Assembly (NCBI GenBank): GCA_910575265.1
Contig: CAJTEA010000002.1
Location: 125,503-189,502, forward strand
Source of the DNA: Oscillospiraceae bacterium
GTDB lineage: Bacteria > Bacillota > Clostridia > Oscillospirales > Oscillospiraceae
Reading direction: 5' to 3'
DNA length: 64,000 bases
Positions 31,366-41,250 of this stretch are shown here, one piece after another. The notes beneath the pieces were generated by a model. It did not search any database. It saw only the letters and a program-made list of their open reading frames with translations, and was not told the DNA's origin. How positions within the stretch are numbered: the stretch's first letter is position 1; each line of letters begins with the position of its first letter. Both the position numbers and the translations under genes were made by a program.

Positions 31366-32130
31366 ATGAACAAAATACTCTCTCTCACCCGGCGGTGCGT
31401 GGAGGACTACGATATGATTCATCCCGGCGACCGGATCGCGGTGGGGGTGTCCGGAGGGAAGGACTCACTCATGCTGCTGGCGGCGCTGGCCCGGCTGCGG
31501 GAGTTTTACCCGGTCCCTTTCACGGTGGAGGCCCTCACCCTGGATATGGGCCACGCCGAGGGGGTCGAGGGGCTGGACTTCTCCCCCATCCAGGCGCTGT
31601 GCCGGGAGCTGGACGTCCCCTATACCATATTAACCAGTGAGATCCAGCACATTATCTTTGACCTGCGCGAGGAGAAGAACCCCTGTTCCATGTGCTCCAA
31701 AATGCGCCGCGGGGCGCTTCACGCCGCTTTACAGGAGCGGGGCATCTCCAAAATCGCTCTGGGCCACCACTACGACGACGCCATTGAGACCTTTTTTCTG
31801 TCCCTGATCTTCGAGGGACGGCTGTCCTGCTTTCAGCCTGTCACCTTTCTGGACCGGACGGGAATTACCCAGATCCGTCCCCTGCTCTACTGCGGGGAGA
31901 GCCTGATCCGCCACACCGCCCGGCGGCTGGAGCTGCCTGTGGTGGAAAACCGCTGTCCCGCCGACGGAAATACCAAACGGCAGGAGATCAAGGAGCTGAT
32001 CTATGAGCTCCAGGGCCGGTATCCCGGCCTGAAGGCCCGGACCTTTGGCGCGATGCAGCGGCTTCCCCTCCCGGAGTGGGGTCCCGCTGAGCACCGCCGC
32101 CGGCCTCTGCCGGAAGAATTGGAGGAGTGA
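31366..32130 (+). CDS. ttcA: TtcA-like tRNA thiolation enzyme (PP-loop ATPase)
   Basis: Probable tRNA cytidine(32) 2-sulfurtransferase or a close relative. The 254-residue protein has the PP-loop VGVSGGKDSLMLLAALAR, then the CSMC pair, and GHHYDDAIETFFLSLIFEGR, all features of the TtcA/TilS superfamily with the cysteines typical of TtcA-like members. It activates a tRNA base by adenylation and transfers sulfur. The assignment to TtcA rather than another PP-loop thiolase is likely but not certain. The next gene starts 7 bp after its stop. Confidence 0.8.
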   Translation: MNKILSLTRRCVEDYDMIHPGDRIAVGVSGGKDSLMLLAALARLREFYPVPFTVEALTLDMGHAEGVEGLDFSPIQALCRELDVPYTILTSEIQHIIFDLREEKNPCSMCSKMRRGALHAALQERGISKIALGHHYDDAIETFFLSLIFEGRLSCFQPVTFLDRTGITQIRPLLYCGESLIRHTARRLELPVVENRCPADGNTKRQEIKELIYELQGRYPGLKARTFGAMQRLPLPEWGPAEHRRRPLPEELEE

Positions 32131-32137
32131 ACCGACT

Positions 32138-33217
32138 ATGAGCCGAAGAAAACGACAGCAACGGCCCAATTGGGTGTGGACCTTTGTATTCATCATGCTC
32201 TTTCTGGGGCTGGCGTACGTCCTGTACAGCCGGCAGCCCCAGCCGTCCCAGGCCGGGGCCCCCCCGGAGGGGAGCGGCTTTGAGGTCCATTTCATCGACG
32301 TGGGTCAGGCCGACTCCGCTCTGGTGATCTGCGACGGCCACTACATGCTCATCGACGGCGGCAACGCCGAGGACTCCGACCTGATATACGCCTACCTGGA
32401 ACGCCACGGCGGGGAGCACCTGGATTACATGGTGGCCACCCATGCCCATGAGGATCACATCGGCGGCCTGTCCGGCGCGCTGAACTACGCCACGGTGGAC
32501 ACAGCCTACTGTCCGGTAACCGAGCACAGCACCAAGGTCTTTCAAAACATGGTGAAGTACCTGGACGAGCAGGGAAAATCCCTGACTGTCCCCGCGCCGG
32601 GCGACACCTTCTCTCTGGGCTCGGCCCAGGTAGAGATTCTCGGCCCGGTGAAGGAGTACAGCGACACCAACAACACCTCCATTGTCCTGCGCGTCGATTA
32701 CGGCGATACCTCCTTCCTTTTTACGGGAGACATGGAAAGTACCGCCGAAGAGGATCTGGTGGAATCCGGCGCGGACCTCCGCGCCACCGTGCTGAAGGCG
32801 GGGCACCACGGCAGCGACACCTCCAGCAGCTACGTATTTCTCCGCGAAGTCATGCCCAAGTATACCGTTATCTCGGTGGGCGAGGGGAACAAATATGGCC
32901 ACCCCTCCGGGGAAGTCCTCAGCCGCTACCGGGACGCGGGGTCGGAGGTCTACCGCACCGATATGCAGGGCCACATCATCGCCTCCAGCGACGGCAAAAC
33001 GGTCACCTTCCGCACCGAAAAGGAGGCGGACACCGCCACCAACCCCACCAGCAATCCCACTCCGCGGACCTATGTGGGCAATTCCGCCTCCATGAAGTTC
33101 CACCTCCCAGACTGCACCTCCGCCAAAACCATTCAGGAGGACAACCGGGTGGAGTTCCAGACCCGCCTCGAGGCCACCCTGGCCGGCTATGAACCCTGCG
33201 GACGGTGCGGACCATAA
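32138..33217 (+). CDS. ComEC-like metallo-beta-lactamase hydrolase, membrane-anchored, with Cys-rich tail
   Basis: A 359-residue protein. One membrane segment lies at ~12-30 (WVWTFVFIMLFLGLAYVLY), so the rest is extracytoplasmic. A ComEC/Rec2-type metallo-beta-lactamase domain (~45-285) follows, with FIDVGQADS, MLIDGG, ATHAHEDHIGG and AGHHGS. The last ~45 residues resemble an Ada-type metal-binding/DNA-repair zinc motif: SMKFHLPDC then YEPCGRCGP. Such proteins are candidate secreted nucleases or phosphodiesterases, but no substrate is known. The ribosome site GGAGGAG lies within the end of ttcA. Confidence 0.85.
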   Translation: MSRRKRQQRPNWVWTFVFIMLFLGLAYVLYSRQPQPSQAGAPPEGSGFEVHFIDVGQADSALVICDGHYMLIDGGNAEDSDLIYAYLERHGGEHLDYMVATHAHEDHIGGLSGALNYATVDTAYCPVTEHSTKVFQNMVKYLDEQGKSLTVPAPGDTFSLGSAQVEILGPVKEYSDTNNTSIVLRVDYGDTSFLFTGDMESTAEEDLVESGADLRATVLKAGHHGSDTSSSYVFLREVMPKYTVISVGEGNKYGHPSGEVLSRYRDAGSEVYRTDMQGHIIASSDGKTVTFRTEKEADTATNPTSNPTPRTYVGNSASMKFHLPDCTSAKTIQEDNRVEFQTRLEATLAGYEPCGRCGP

Positions 33218-33312
33218 CCCATCAATTCGTGGAAATTTGTTTTGGCAGGGCCGGTTTCTTTGTCTGATTGGGGAAACTTTCTGAGCATGGTGGCAAAACC
33301 GGGCGCTTTCCC

Positions 33313-33341
33313 TTGCAAGAAAAACCTTCCTGTGCTATACT
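33313..33341 (+). promoter_or_regulatory. promoter of the ParB-like / phosphoesterase pair
   Basis: TTGCAA (33313-33318), 17 bp, TATACT (33336-33341). A GC-rich hairpin (about 33352-33376) lies in the leader before a GGAGG site. Confidence 0.65.
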
Positions 33342-33417
33342 GCGAAGCTAACCGCCGCCGCGCTTCGCGGGGGGCGGCAAACCAATCAAAACGCTTTTAA
33401 TTGGAGGGATCACCCTT

Positions 33418-34254
33418 ATGTATTTGGAGGAATACCGCAAGGCCCGTCAAATGGGACAGAAGGAGAGCAAGCTCTGCCAATCCCGGGGCGGCTCCCCCTA
33501 TCTGCCGGTGCTGGACAATATCCTGTCTGAGGAGGAGACCTGCGGCGAGGTCGATCTCGGCCTGGTGGAAATCCCCGTGGAGCTCATTGTGGGAACCCGC
33601 ACCGTCGGGCGGAGCCAGGCCTTCTCCCGCGGCTTTCTGCCCCTGATGGCGGAGGACTCGGAGTTTGCCCACAAGTGGATGAACCTGTGCAAGGCCCACA
33701 TGAACGAGGGAATCACCGACCCCATCAAGGTCTATGAGTATATGCACACCTTCTACGTTGAGGAGGGCAACAAGCGGGTGAGCGTCCTGCGCTATTTCGG
33801 CGCGGTGAACATCCCGGCCAGCGTCACCCGCGTCCTGCCCGCCAAAAACGACTCCAAGGCCAGCCGCATCTATTATGAATATGTGGATTTCTACCGGTTG
33901 TCCGGGGTAAATTACCTGTGGTTCAGCGGGGTGGGCCGCTTCGCCCGCCTTCAGGAGGCGGTGGGCAAGGGGCCGGAGGAGAAGTGGACCGAGGATGAGC
34001 GCCGGAAGTTCTACAGCGTATACAGCCGCTTCGCCTCCCTCTACGGGGACAAGAGCGCCAAGGACCTGGCCGGACGGATGACCACCGGCGACGCCCTGCT
34101 GCTCTATCTGGACATCTTCGGCTATGACCATGTGAAAGGCTACACCCAGACCGCTATGAAGGAGGGGTTCCTTCAGCTCCACCAGGCCTTCGCCCTGAAG
34201 GGCAAAAATCCCCTTCAGGATCTGAATCCGCTGAAAGGACTGCTGAGCCGATGA
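33418..34254 (+). CDS. conserved protein with ParB-like nuclease motif, 278 aa
   Basis: Opens MYLEEYRKARQMGQKES and carries LVEIPVELIVGTRTVGRSQA, then YVEEGNKRVSVLRYFGA around residues 115-131. The EGNKRVSVL stretch resembles the ExxHR-like loop of ParB/sulfiredoxin-fold proteins. As I recall, similar sequences form the N-terminus of longer Clostridia proteins that end in a BMP-type binding domain; here the protein stops after the first part. Function unknown. The phosphoesterase start overlaps its stop (ATGA), so the two are translated together. GGAGG precedes the ATG. Confidence 0.75.
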   Translation: MYLEEYRKARQMGQKESKLCQSRGGSPYLPVLDNILSEEETCGEVDLGLVEIPVELIVGTRTVGRSQAFSRGFLPLMAEDSEFAHKWMNLCKAHMNEGITDPIKVYEYMHTFYVEEGNKRVSVLRYFGAVNIPASVTRVLPAKNDSKASRIYYEYVDFYRLSGVNYLWFSGVGRFARLQEAVGKGPEEKWTEDERRKFYSVYSRFASLYGDKSAKDLAGRMTTGDALLLYLDIFGYDHVKGYTQTAMKEGFLQLHQAFALKGKNPLQDLNPLKGLLSR

Positions 34255-34844
34255 AAATTTTGGCGCTGGCCGACCAGGAGTCCACCCTGTTGTGGGACAA
34301 TTTCCATCCCCGCCGGCTGGAGGGAATCGACCTGATTCTCTCCTGCGGCGATCTGGACCCCCGCTACCTGTCCTTTATCGCCACCTTCGCCCACGCCCCG
34401 GTACTCTATGTCCACGGCAACCACGACGACCGGTACGCCAAGGTGCCGCCGGAGGGGTGCGTCTGTGTCGAAAACATGGTTTATACCTACCAGGGGGTCC
34501 GCATCCTGGGCCTGGGGGGCTCCGTGCGCTACAAGCCGGACGGAGAGCACCAGTATACCCAGCGGCAGATGGACTGGCGGGTCCGCCGCCGGTGGCTGGA
34601 CCTGTACCGCCAGGGCGGGATTGACATCCTGCTCACCCACGCCCCGGCCATGGACCTGAATGACGGCGACGACCCGGCCCATATGGGCTTCGACGCCTTC
34701 AACGGCCTGATGGACCGCTACCGCCCCCGCTACTTTATCCACGGGCACGTCCACATGAACTATGGACAGGAGTACCCCAGACTGGACAGCTACAAGGACA
34801 CCCAGGTCATCAACGCCTATGAGAGCTATACCTTTGAATACTGA
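34251..34844 (+). CDS. calcineurin-like metallophosphoesterase
   Basis: A 197-residue cytoplasmic enzyme with the metallophosphoesterase residues LALADQES, LILSCGDLD, YVHGNHDDR, LLTHAPAMD and FIHGHVHMNY. These are the D, GD, GNHD, H and GHxH metal-binding set, except that the first block has DQE rather than DxH. Substrate unknown; the family includes phosphodiesterases and phosphatases. It is coupled to the ParB-like gene upstream and followed at once by a terminator. The replaced first-block histidine may weaken one metal site (inference). Confidence 0.88.
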   Translation: MKILALADQESTLLWDNFHPRRLEGIDLILSCGDLDPRYLSFIATFAHAPVLYVHGNHDDRYAKVPPEGCVCVENMVYTYQGVRILGLGGSVRYKPDGEHQYTQRQMDWRVRRRWLDLYRQGGIDILLTHAPAMDLNDGDDPAHMGFDAFNGLMDRYRPRYFIHGHVHMNYGQEYPRLDSYKDTQVINAYESYTFEY

Positions 34845-34846
34845 TC

Positions 34847-34883
34847 CAGGGCCTCCCTCTCCGGGGGCCCTGCCGCTTTTTTT
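34847..34883 (+). terminator. terminator after the phosphoesterase gene
   Basis: CAGGGCCTCC pairs with GGGGGCCCTG (one G-U) around CTCTCC, then CCGC and seven T. Confidence 0.88.
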
Positions 34884-34931
34884 CTGTGTTCAAATCTCAT
34901 ACAGATGTTGTCTCCCAGGGGCTGGAAGCCC

Positions 34932-34959
34932 TTGACATTGTCCTTGTAATTGCTATAAT
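34932..34959 (+). promoter_or_regulatory. promoter of the ATP synthase operon
   Basis: TTGACA (34932-34937), 16 bp, TATAAT (34954-34959): both hexamers perfect. atpB begins 58 bp later. Confidence 0.85.
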
Positions 34960-35016
34960 GAAGGTACCCGGACACTCCGGCCGCGGGGTGTGAAACGATA
35001 TAAGAGAAGGGATGTT

Positions 35017-35859
35017 ATGAAGCAACACAAGAAGGGCCTGGCAATCTGGATCGGCGTCACGCTGCTCCTGCTGATCGGGGCGCTGTGGGTCGGTTCTCCA
35101 GGCAAAACCGAAACCGTACAGGAGGTCATGCGGGACGCCGTTCTGCATGAGGTCAACCAGGTCAGCCTGTTCGGCTGGAAAGCGGTCAATCCAGGGCTTA
35201 TCTCCGCGTTCCTCGTCACGGCGGTACTGCTGCTGGCGGCGGCGGCCATCCGGATTTTCGCCGTTCCCCGGTTCCGATACGTGCCGGGAAAATTTCAGCT
35301 GGTGCTGGAGGAGGCGGTGGGACTCTTTGACCACATGTCCAAAAACAACAGTCCCCATCGCTTCGGCTTTTTGGGGGCGTACATTTTTGCCGCCGGAGCC
35401 TTCATCTTTACCGGAACGCTCTTTGAGCTTCTGGGTCTCCAGGCCACCACGGTCCACGGGCACTCAGTCACTCTGCCCGCTCCCCTGTCCGACGTCAACG
35501 CCGCCATCGCCCTGGGCACGCTGTCCTATCTGGTCATCCTTTCCGGCGGCGTCGCGTCCAACGGCGTCAGGGGAATCGGCAAGACCCTGAAGGAGTTCTC
35601 TCTGCCCATCTCCATGAGCTTCCGTCTGTTCGGCGCGCTGCTCAGCGGCCTGCTGGTGACCGAGCTGGTCTACTACTATATCAGCCTGAGCTTCGTCCTT
35701 CCCGTCGTTGTGGGCGTGCTGTTCACCCTGCTCCACGCGCTGATTCAGACCTACGTTCTCACTATGCTGACGGCGATGTACTACGGCGAGGTATCCGAAA
35801 AGCCGGAAAAGCCGATGAAAGCGGCGGACGGCTCAAAGGCCCACATGGAGCAGACATAA
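35017..35859 (+). CDS. atpB: ATP synthase F0 subunit a
   Basis: Membrane stator subunit with the ion half-channels. The 280-residue protein has five to six hydrophobic segments. The key motif is SMSFRLFGALLSGLLV, whose Arg lies opposite the rotor carboxylate, followed by the late ALIQTYVLTMLTAMYYGE. ATG 35017 has AGAAGGGA upstream; a GTG at 34990 would give an odd basic extension. First gene of the operon. No atpI precedes it. Confidence 0.95.
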   Translation: MKQHKKGLAIWIGVTLLLLIGALWVGSPGKTETVQEVMRDAVLHEVNQVSLFGWKAVNPGLISAFLVTAVLLLAAAAIRIFAVPRFRYVPGKFQLVLEEAVGLFDHMSKNNSPHRFGFLGAYIFAAGAFIFTGTLFELLGLQATTVHGHSVTLPAPLSDVNAAIALGTLSYLVILSGGVASNGVRGIGKTLKEFSLPISMSFRLFGALLSGLLVTELVYYYISLSFVLPVVVGVLFTLLHALIQTYVLTMLTAMYYGEVSEKPEKPMKAADGSKAHMEQT

Positions 35860-35870
35860 ATTAGGGGGTT

Positions 35871-36242
35871 ATGAAAATGAAACAGTTGATCAAAAGAGTT
35901 CTGGTTCTCAGCGGGGTGCTGGTCCTGGCCCTGGCCTTGGCCCTCCCCGCCTTCGCCGCCGGTACGCCGGCGGACGCGGCGGACACCGAAACCGCCGTGG
36001 AAGCCCAGGCCGACAACACCATTGGCTTAAAGTCCATCGCGGTCGGTCTGGCCATCGGTATCGCCGCCGGCGGCGGCGCCATCGGCATGGGTCTGGCCAC
36101 CGCCAAGTCGGCGGAGGGCATCTCCCGCCAGCCGGACGCGGAGGGCAAAATCCGCACCATGATGATGCTGGGACTTGTCTTTATTGAAACGGCGATCATT
36201 TACGCGCTGCTGGTCGTTATCCTCATTATCTTCGTATTGTAA
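35871..36242 (+). CDS. atpE: ATP synthase F0 subunit c with N-terminal signal-like extension
   Basis: Rotor-ring subunit. The 123 residues exceed the usual 70-90. Residues 1-30 look like a signal peptide (basic start, LVLSGVLVLALALALPAFA), followed by ~18 acidic/Ala-rich residues. The normal hairpin then spans ~50-123, with GLAIGIAAGGGAIGMGLATA, the polar loop SRQPDAEGK, and the ion-binding glutamate in FIETAIIYALLVV. The glutamine of the helix-1 Na+ site seen in Na+ enzymes is replaced by Met. That favours H+ coupling, though T follows the Glu (inference). Confidence 0.93.
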   Translation: MKMKQLIKRVLVLSGVLVLALALALPAFAAGTPADAADTETAVEAQADNTIGLKSIAVGLAIGIAAGGGAIGMGLATAKSAEGISRQPDAEGKIRTMMMLGLVFIETAIIYALLVVILIIFVL

Positions 36243-36256
36243 GGCAGGTGATAAGC

Positions 36257-36748
36257 ATGCCCTTGAATATTGATTGGCAGCAGATTCTGCTGCACTGGAT
36301 GAACCTGGCTATCCTCACCGGCGGGCTGTACTTCATCCTCTATAAGCCTGTGAAGCAGTTTATGAACAAACGCGAGGAGTACTATCGGGAGCTGGACCGG
36401 CAGGCGGAGGACAAGCTGGCCCGGGCGGAGCGGGTCCAGGCGGAGTATCAGGCCAAGCTGGACGGCGCCGAGGAGGAGATCCGGGAGGCCCGGGCTCAGG
36501 CCCAGCAGTCGGCCCAGCAGTCCGTCCAGGAACAGCTGGCCCAGGCCAAGGATCAGGCTGAGCAGATCGTCGCCCACGCCAGGGTGGAGGCGGAGCACAA
36601 CCGGGACCAGATCATAAAGCAGTCTCAGCGCGAGCTGAAAGACCTGGCCGCCAGGGCGGCGAAAAAACTGGCCGCCCATCCGGAGGCCGATCCCTTTGAG
36701 CAGTTCCTGACTCTGGCGGAGGGAGGAAAACCCCATGAGAACCGCTAG
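36257..36748 (+). CDS. atpF: ATP synthase F0 subunit b
   Basis: Peripheral stalk. The 163-residue protein has one membrane segment (~8-28, ILLHWMNLAILTGGLYFIL) and a long charged helix rich in Ala, Glu and Gln (~40-140). I chose ATG 36257 because AGGTG six bases upstream is its ribosome site; the earlier in-frame GTG at 36248 overlaps that site. The end overlaps the next gene by 14 bases. Its partner delta is not a separate gene here; see the following fusion. Confidence 0.93.
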   Translation: MPLNIDWQQILLHWMNLAILTGGLYFILYKPVKQFMNKREEYYRELDRQAEDKLARAERVQAEYQAKLDGAEEEIREARAQAQQSAQQSVQEQLAQAKDQAEQIVAHARVEAEHNRDQIIKQSQRELKDLAARAAKKLAAHPEADPFEQFLTLAEGGKPHENR

Positions 36749-38490
36749 GAGCCATCTAGACGCGGAACTGCGCAGCGCCAAACAGCCCACACCGGATCAG
36801 CTCCGGCGATTTAACCTCTTCCTCACCCGCACCTATGGGCGTCCGGTCCCTTTGACCTGGGTGGAGGACAAAAGCATAAGAACCGGTTTCCGCCTTCAGG
36901 TGGGCGCCGACGTCTACGACTGGACCCTGAACGGCAAATCCCGGCAGTTCAAGGACTATCTGCGCCACCTGGACGTCGGGCAGAACGATATTCTGCCTCT
37001 GATGCGCCAGGCTGTGGAGGAGTGGACTCCCTCCGTGGTCCCGGAGGAGATCGGCACCGTGCTGACGGTGGACGGCGAGATTGCCACCGTCAGCGGACTG
37101 CCCCACGCCCAGTACGGCGAAATACTGATTTTCTCCTCCGGTATCCGGGGCATGGTCCAGGACCTGGACCTGGAAAAGCTGAGCTGCATCCTGTTTGGCG
37201 ACAGCGAGGAGATCTCCGCGGGCAGCATTGTTCGCCGCACCCTGAAAACCGCCGGCATGCCGGTGGGCGAAGACTTTCTGGGCCGGGTAGTGGACGCCCT
37301 GGGCCTCCCTGTCGACGGCAAGGACCGGATTCAGGCCGAGGCGTTCCGCCCCATCGAGGCCCCCGCCCCCGGCATTCTGGAGCGCCAGCCGGTGAACACC
37401 CCCATGGAGACGGGGCTGCTGTCCATCGACTCCATGTTCCCCATCGGCCGGGGCCAGCGGGAGCTGATTATCGGCGACCGGCAGACCGGCAAGACCGCCA
37501 TCGCCCTGGATACCATTCTAAACCAGAAGGGCAAGGACGTGGTGTGCATCTATGTGGCCATCGGACAGAAAACCAGCTCAGTGGCCCAGCTGGTGGAGAA
37601 CCTCTCCCGCCGGGGGGCCATGGAGTACACCACTGTGATCAACGCCCCCGCCGGGGTTTCCGCCGCCCTTCAGTATATCGCCCCCTACGCCGGGTGCGCC
37701 CTGGGCGAGTATTTTATGCGCCAGGGCAGAGACGTGCTCATTGTCTACGACGACCTGTCCAAGCACGCGGTGGCCTACCGGGCCCTGTCGCTGCTGCTGG
37801 AGCGGTCCCCCGGCCGCGAGGCCTACCCCGGCGACGTATTCTATCTCCACTCCCGGCTGCTGGAGCGGTCCGCCCACCTCAGCGACGAGCTGGGGGGCGG
37901 CAGCATGACCGCCCTGCCCATTGTGGAGACCCAGGCGGGAGACGTATCCGCCTATATCCCCACCAACATCATCTCCATTACCGATGGACAAATCTTCCTG
38001 GAAAGCGACCTGTTCTTCTCCGGCCAGCGGCCCGCCGTCAATGTGGGTCTGTCCGTCTCCCGCGTGGGCGGCGACGCCCAGACCAGGGCCATGAAGTCCG
38101 CCGCCGGGGCCATCCGCCTGGAGCTGGCCCAGTACCGGGAGATGGAGGTGTTCACCCAGTTCTCCAGCGATCTGGACGACGCCACCAAGCGGCAGTTGAC
38201 CTATGGTCAGGGCCTGATGCGCCTGCTGCGCCAGCCCCAGTACGCCCCCTTCTCCCAGCACCAGCAGGTGATTATTCTGGTGGCCGCCATGAACCACATT
38301 ATGCAGGACATCCCCCTGGAGGAGATGGACTCCTTCCGCGCCGGACTTCTGGCCTATGTGGAGGAAAACGGCGGCGGCCTGTGCCAGCGCGTCGACCGCG
38401 CCGGCCAGCTCTCCCAGGAGGACCGGGACGAAATCTCGGCGCTGTCCCGGCAGTTTTTAAGCGAGTTCAGCGGAAGGCGCGGTGACGGAA

Positions 38491-38504
<14 letters not shown>
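36735..38504 (+). CDS. atpA: fused ATP synthase delta (C-terminal part)-alpha subunit
   Basis: Of 589 residues, ~86-589 are a normal F1 alpha subunit: GTVLTVDGEIATVSGL, P-loop IGDRQTGKTAIA (246-257), and AYIPTNIISITDGQI. Normal alpha is ~500 residues. The first ~85 residues resemble the C-terminal half of subunit delta/OSCP: SHLDAELRSAKQPTPDQLRR, then SIRTGFRLQVGADVYDWTLN and QFKDYLRHL. No other delta gene lies between atpF and here, where it normally sits. The start has GGAGG upstream and overlaps atpF, so the extension is genuinely translated. The N-terminal helical domain of delta, which caps F1, appears absent. Confidence 0.9.
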
Positions 38505-40791
<2,287 letters not shown>

Positions 40792-40792
<1 letters not shown>

Positions 40793-41202
40793 TGGAACCC
40801 TTTCAGGTACACATTCTGGCTGTGGACCGCACCTTTTATGAGGGTCCCTGTCTCAGCATGACCATCCCCACCAGCGACGGGGAGTACGGGATCCTGGCCC
40901 ACCACAGCAACATGATCGCCGCCATCCAGCCTGGCATCCTCCGCTATCAGATTCCCGGCGAGCCCCCTCACCTGGCCGCTATCTCCCCCGGCATGATAAA
41001 AGTGGAGAAAAACGACGTTTTGGTCCTGGTGGACTCCGCCGAGCGGCCGGAGGAAATTGACGCCGCCCGGGCCCGGCGGGAAGCCGAGGAGGCCCAGGAA
41101 ATTCTGCTGCAGAAAGAGAGCCGTCAGGAATACCGCGTCGCCCAGGCCACCCTGGCCCGGGCTCTGAACCGCCTGCGGGTCAAGTCCAGGGAGCTGGAAT
41201 AG
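40792..41202 (+). CDS. atpC: ATP synthase F1 subunit epsilon
   Basis: Rotor-foot and regulatory subunit, 136 residues. The N-terminal beta sandwich shows PFQVHILAVDRTFYEG and TSDGEYGILAHHSNMIAAI. The C-terminal helical hairpin is Glu/Ala/Arg-rich (IDAARARREAEEAQEILL). The start overlaps the beta stop codon by one base. It is the last gene, 11 bp before a strong terminator. Length is normal. Confidence 0.96.
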
Positions 41203-41213
41203 AATAAAGCGTC

Positions 41214-41247
41214 AGCCTCCGCCGGAGAAACGGCGGAGGCTGTTTTT
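41214..41247 (+). terminator. ATP synthase operon terminator
   Basis: AGCCTCCGCCG-GAGAAA-CGGCGGAGGCT (perfect 11-bp stem) then GTTTTTG. It lies at the convergent end of the GH5 gene and may serve both strands. Confidence 0.9.
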
Positions 41248-41250
41248 GTG

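Noticed and set aside
36735-36995. Extra N-terminus of the alpha subunit as a wrong start-codon call
   Set aside because: It has its own GGAGG site, overlaps atpF like other gene junctions in the operon, and resembles delta, so it is treated as a real fusion.
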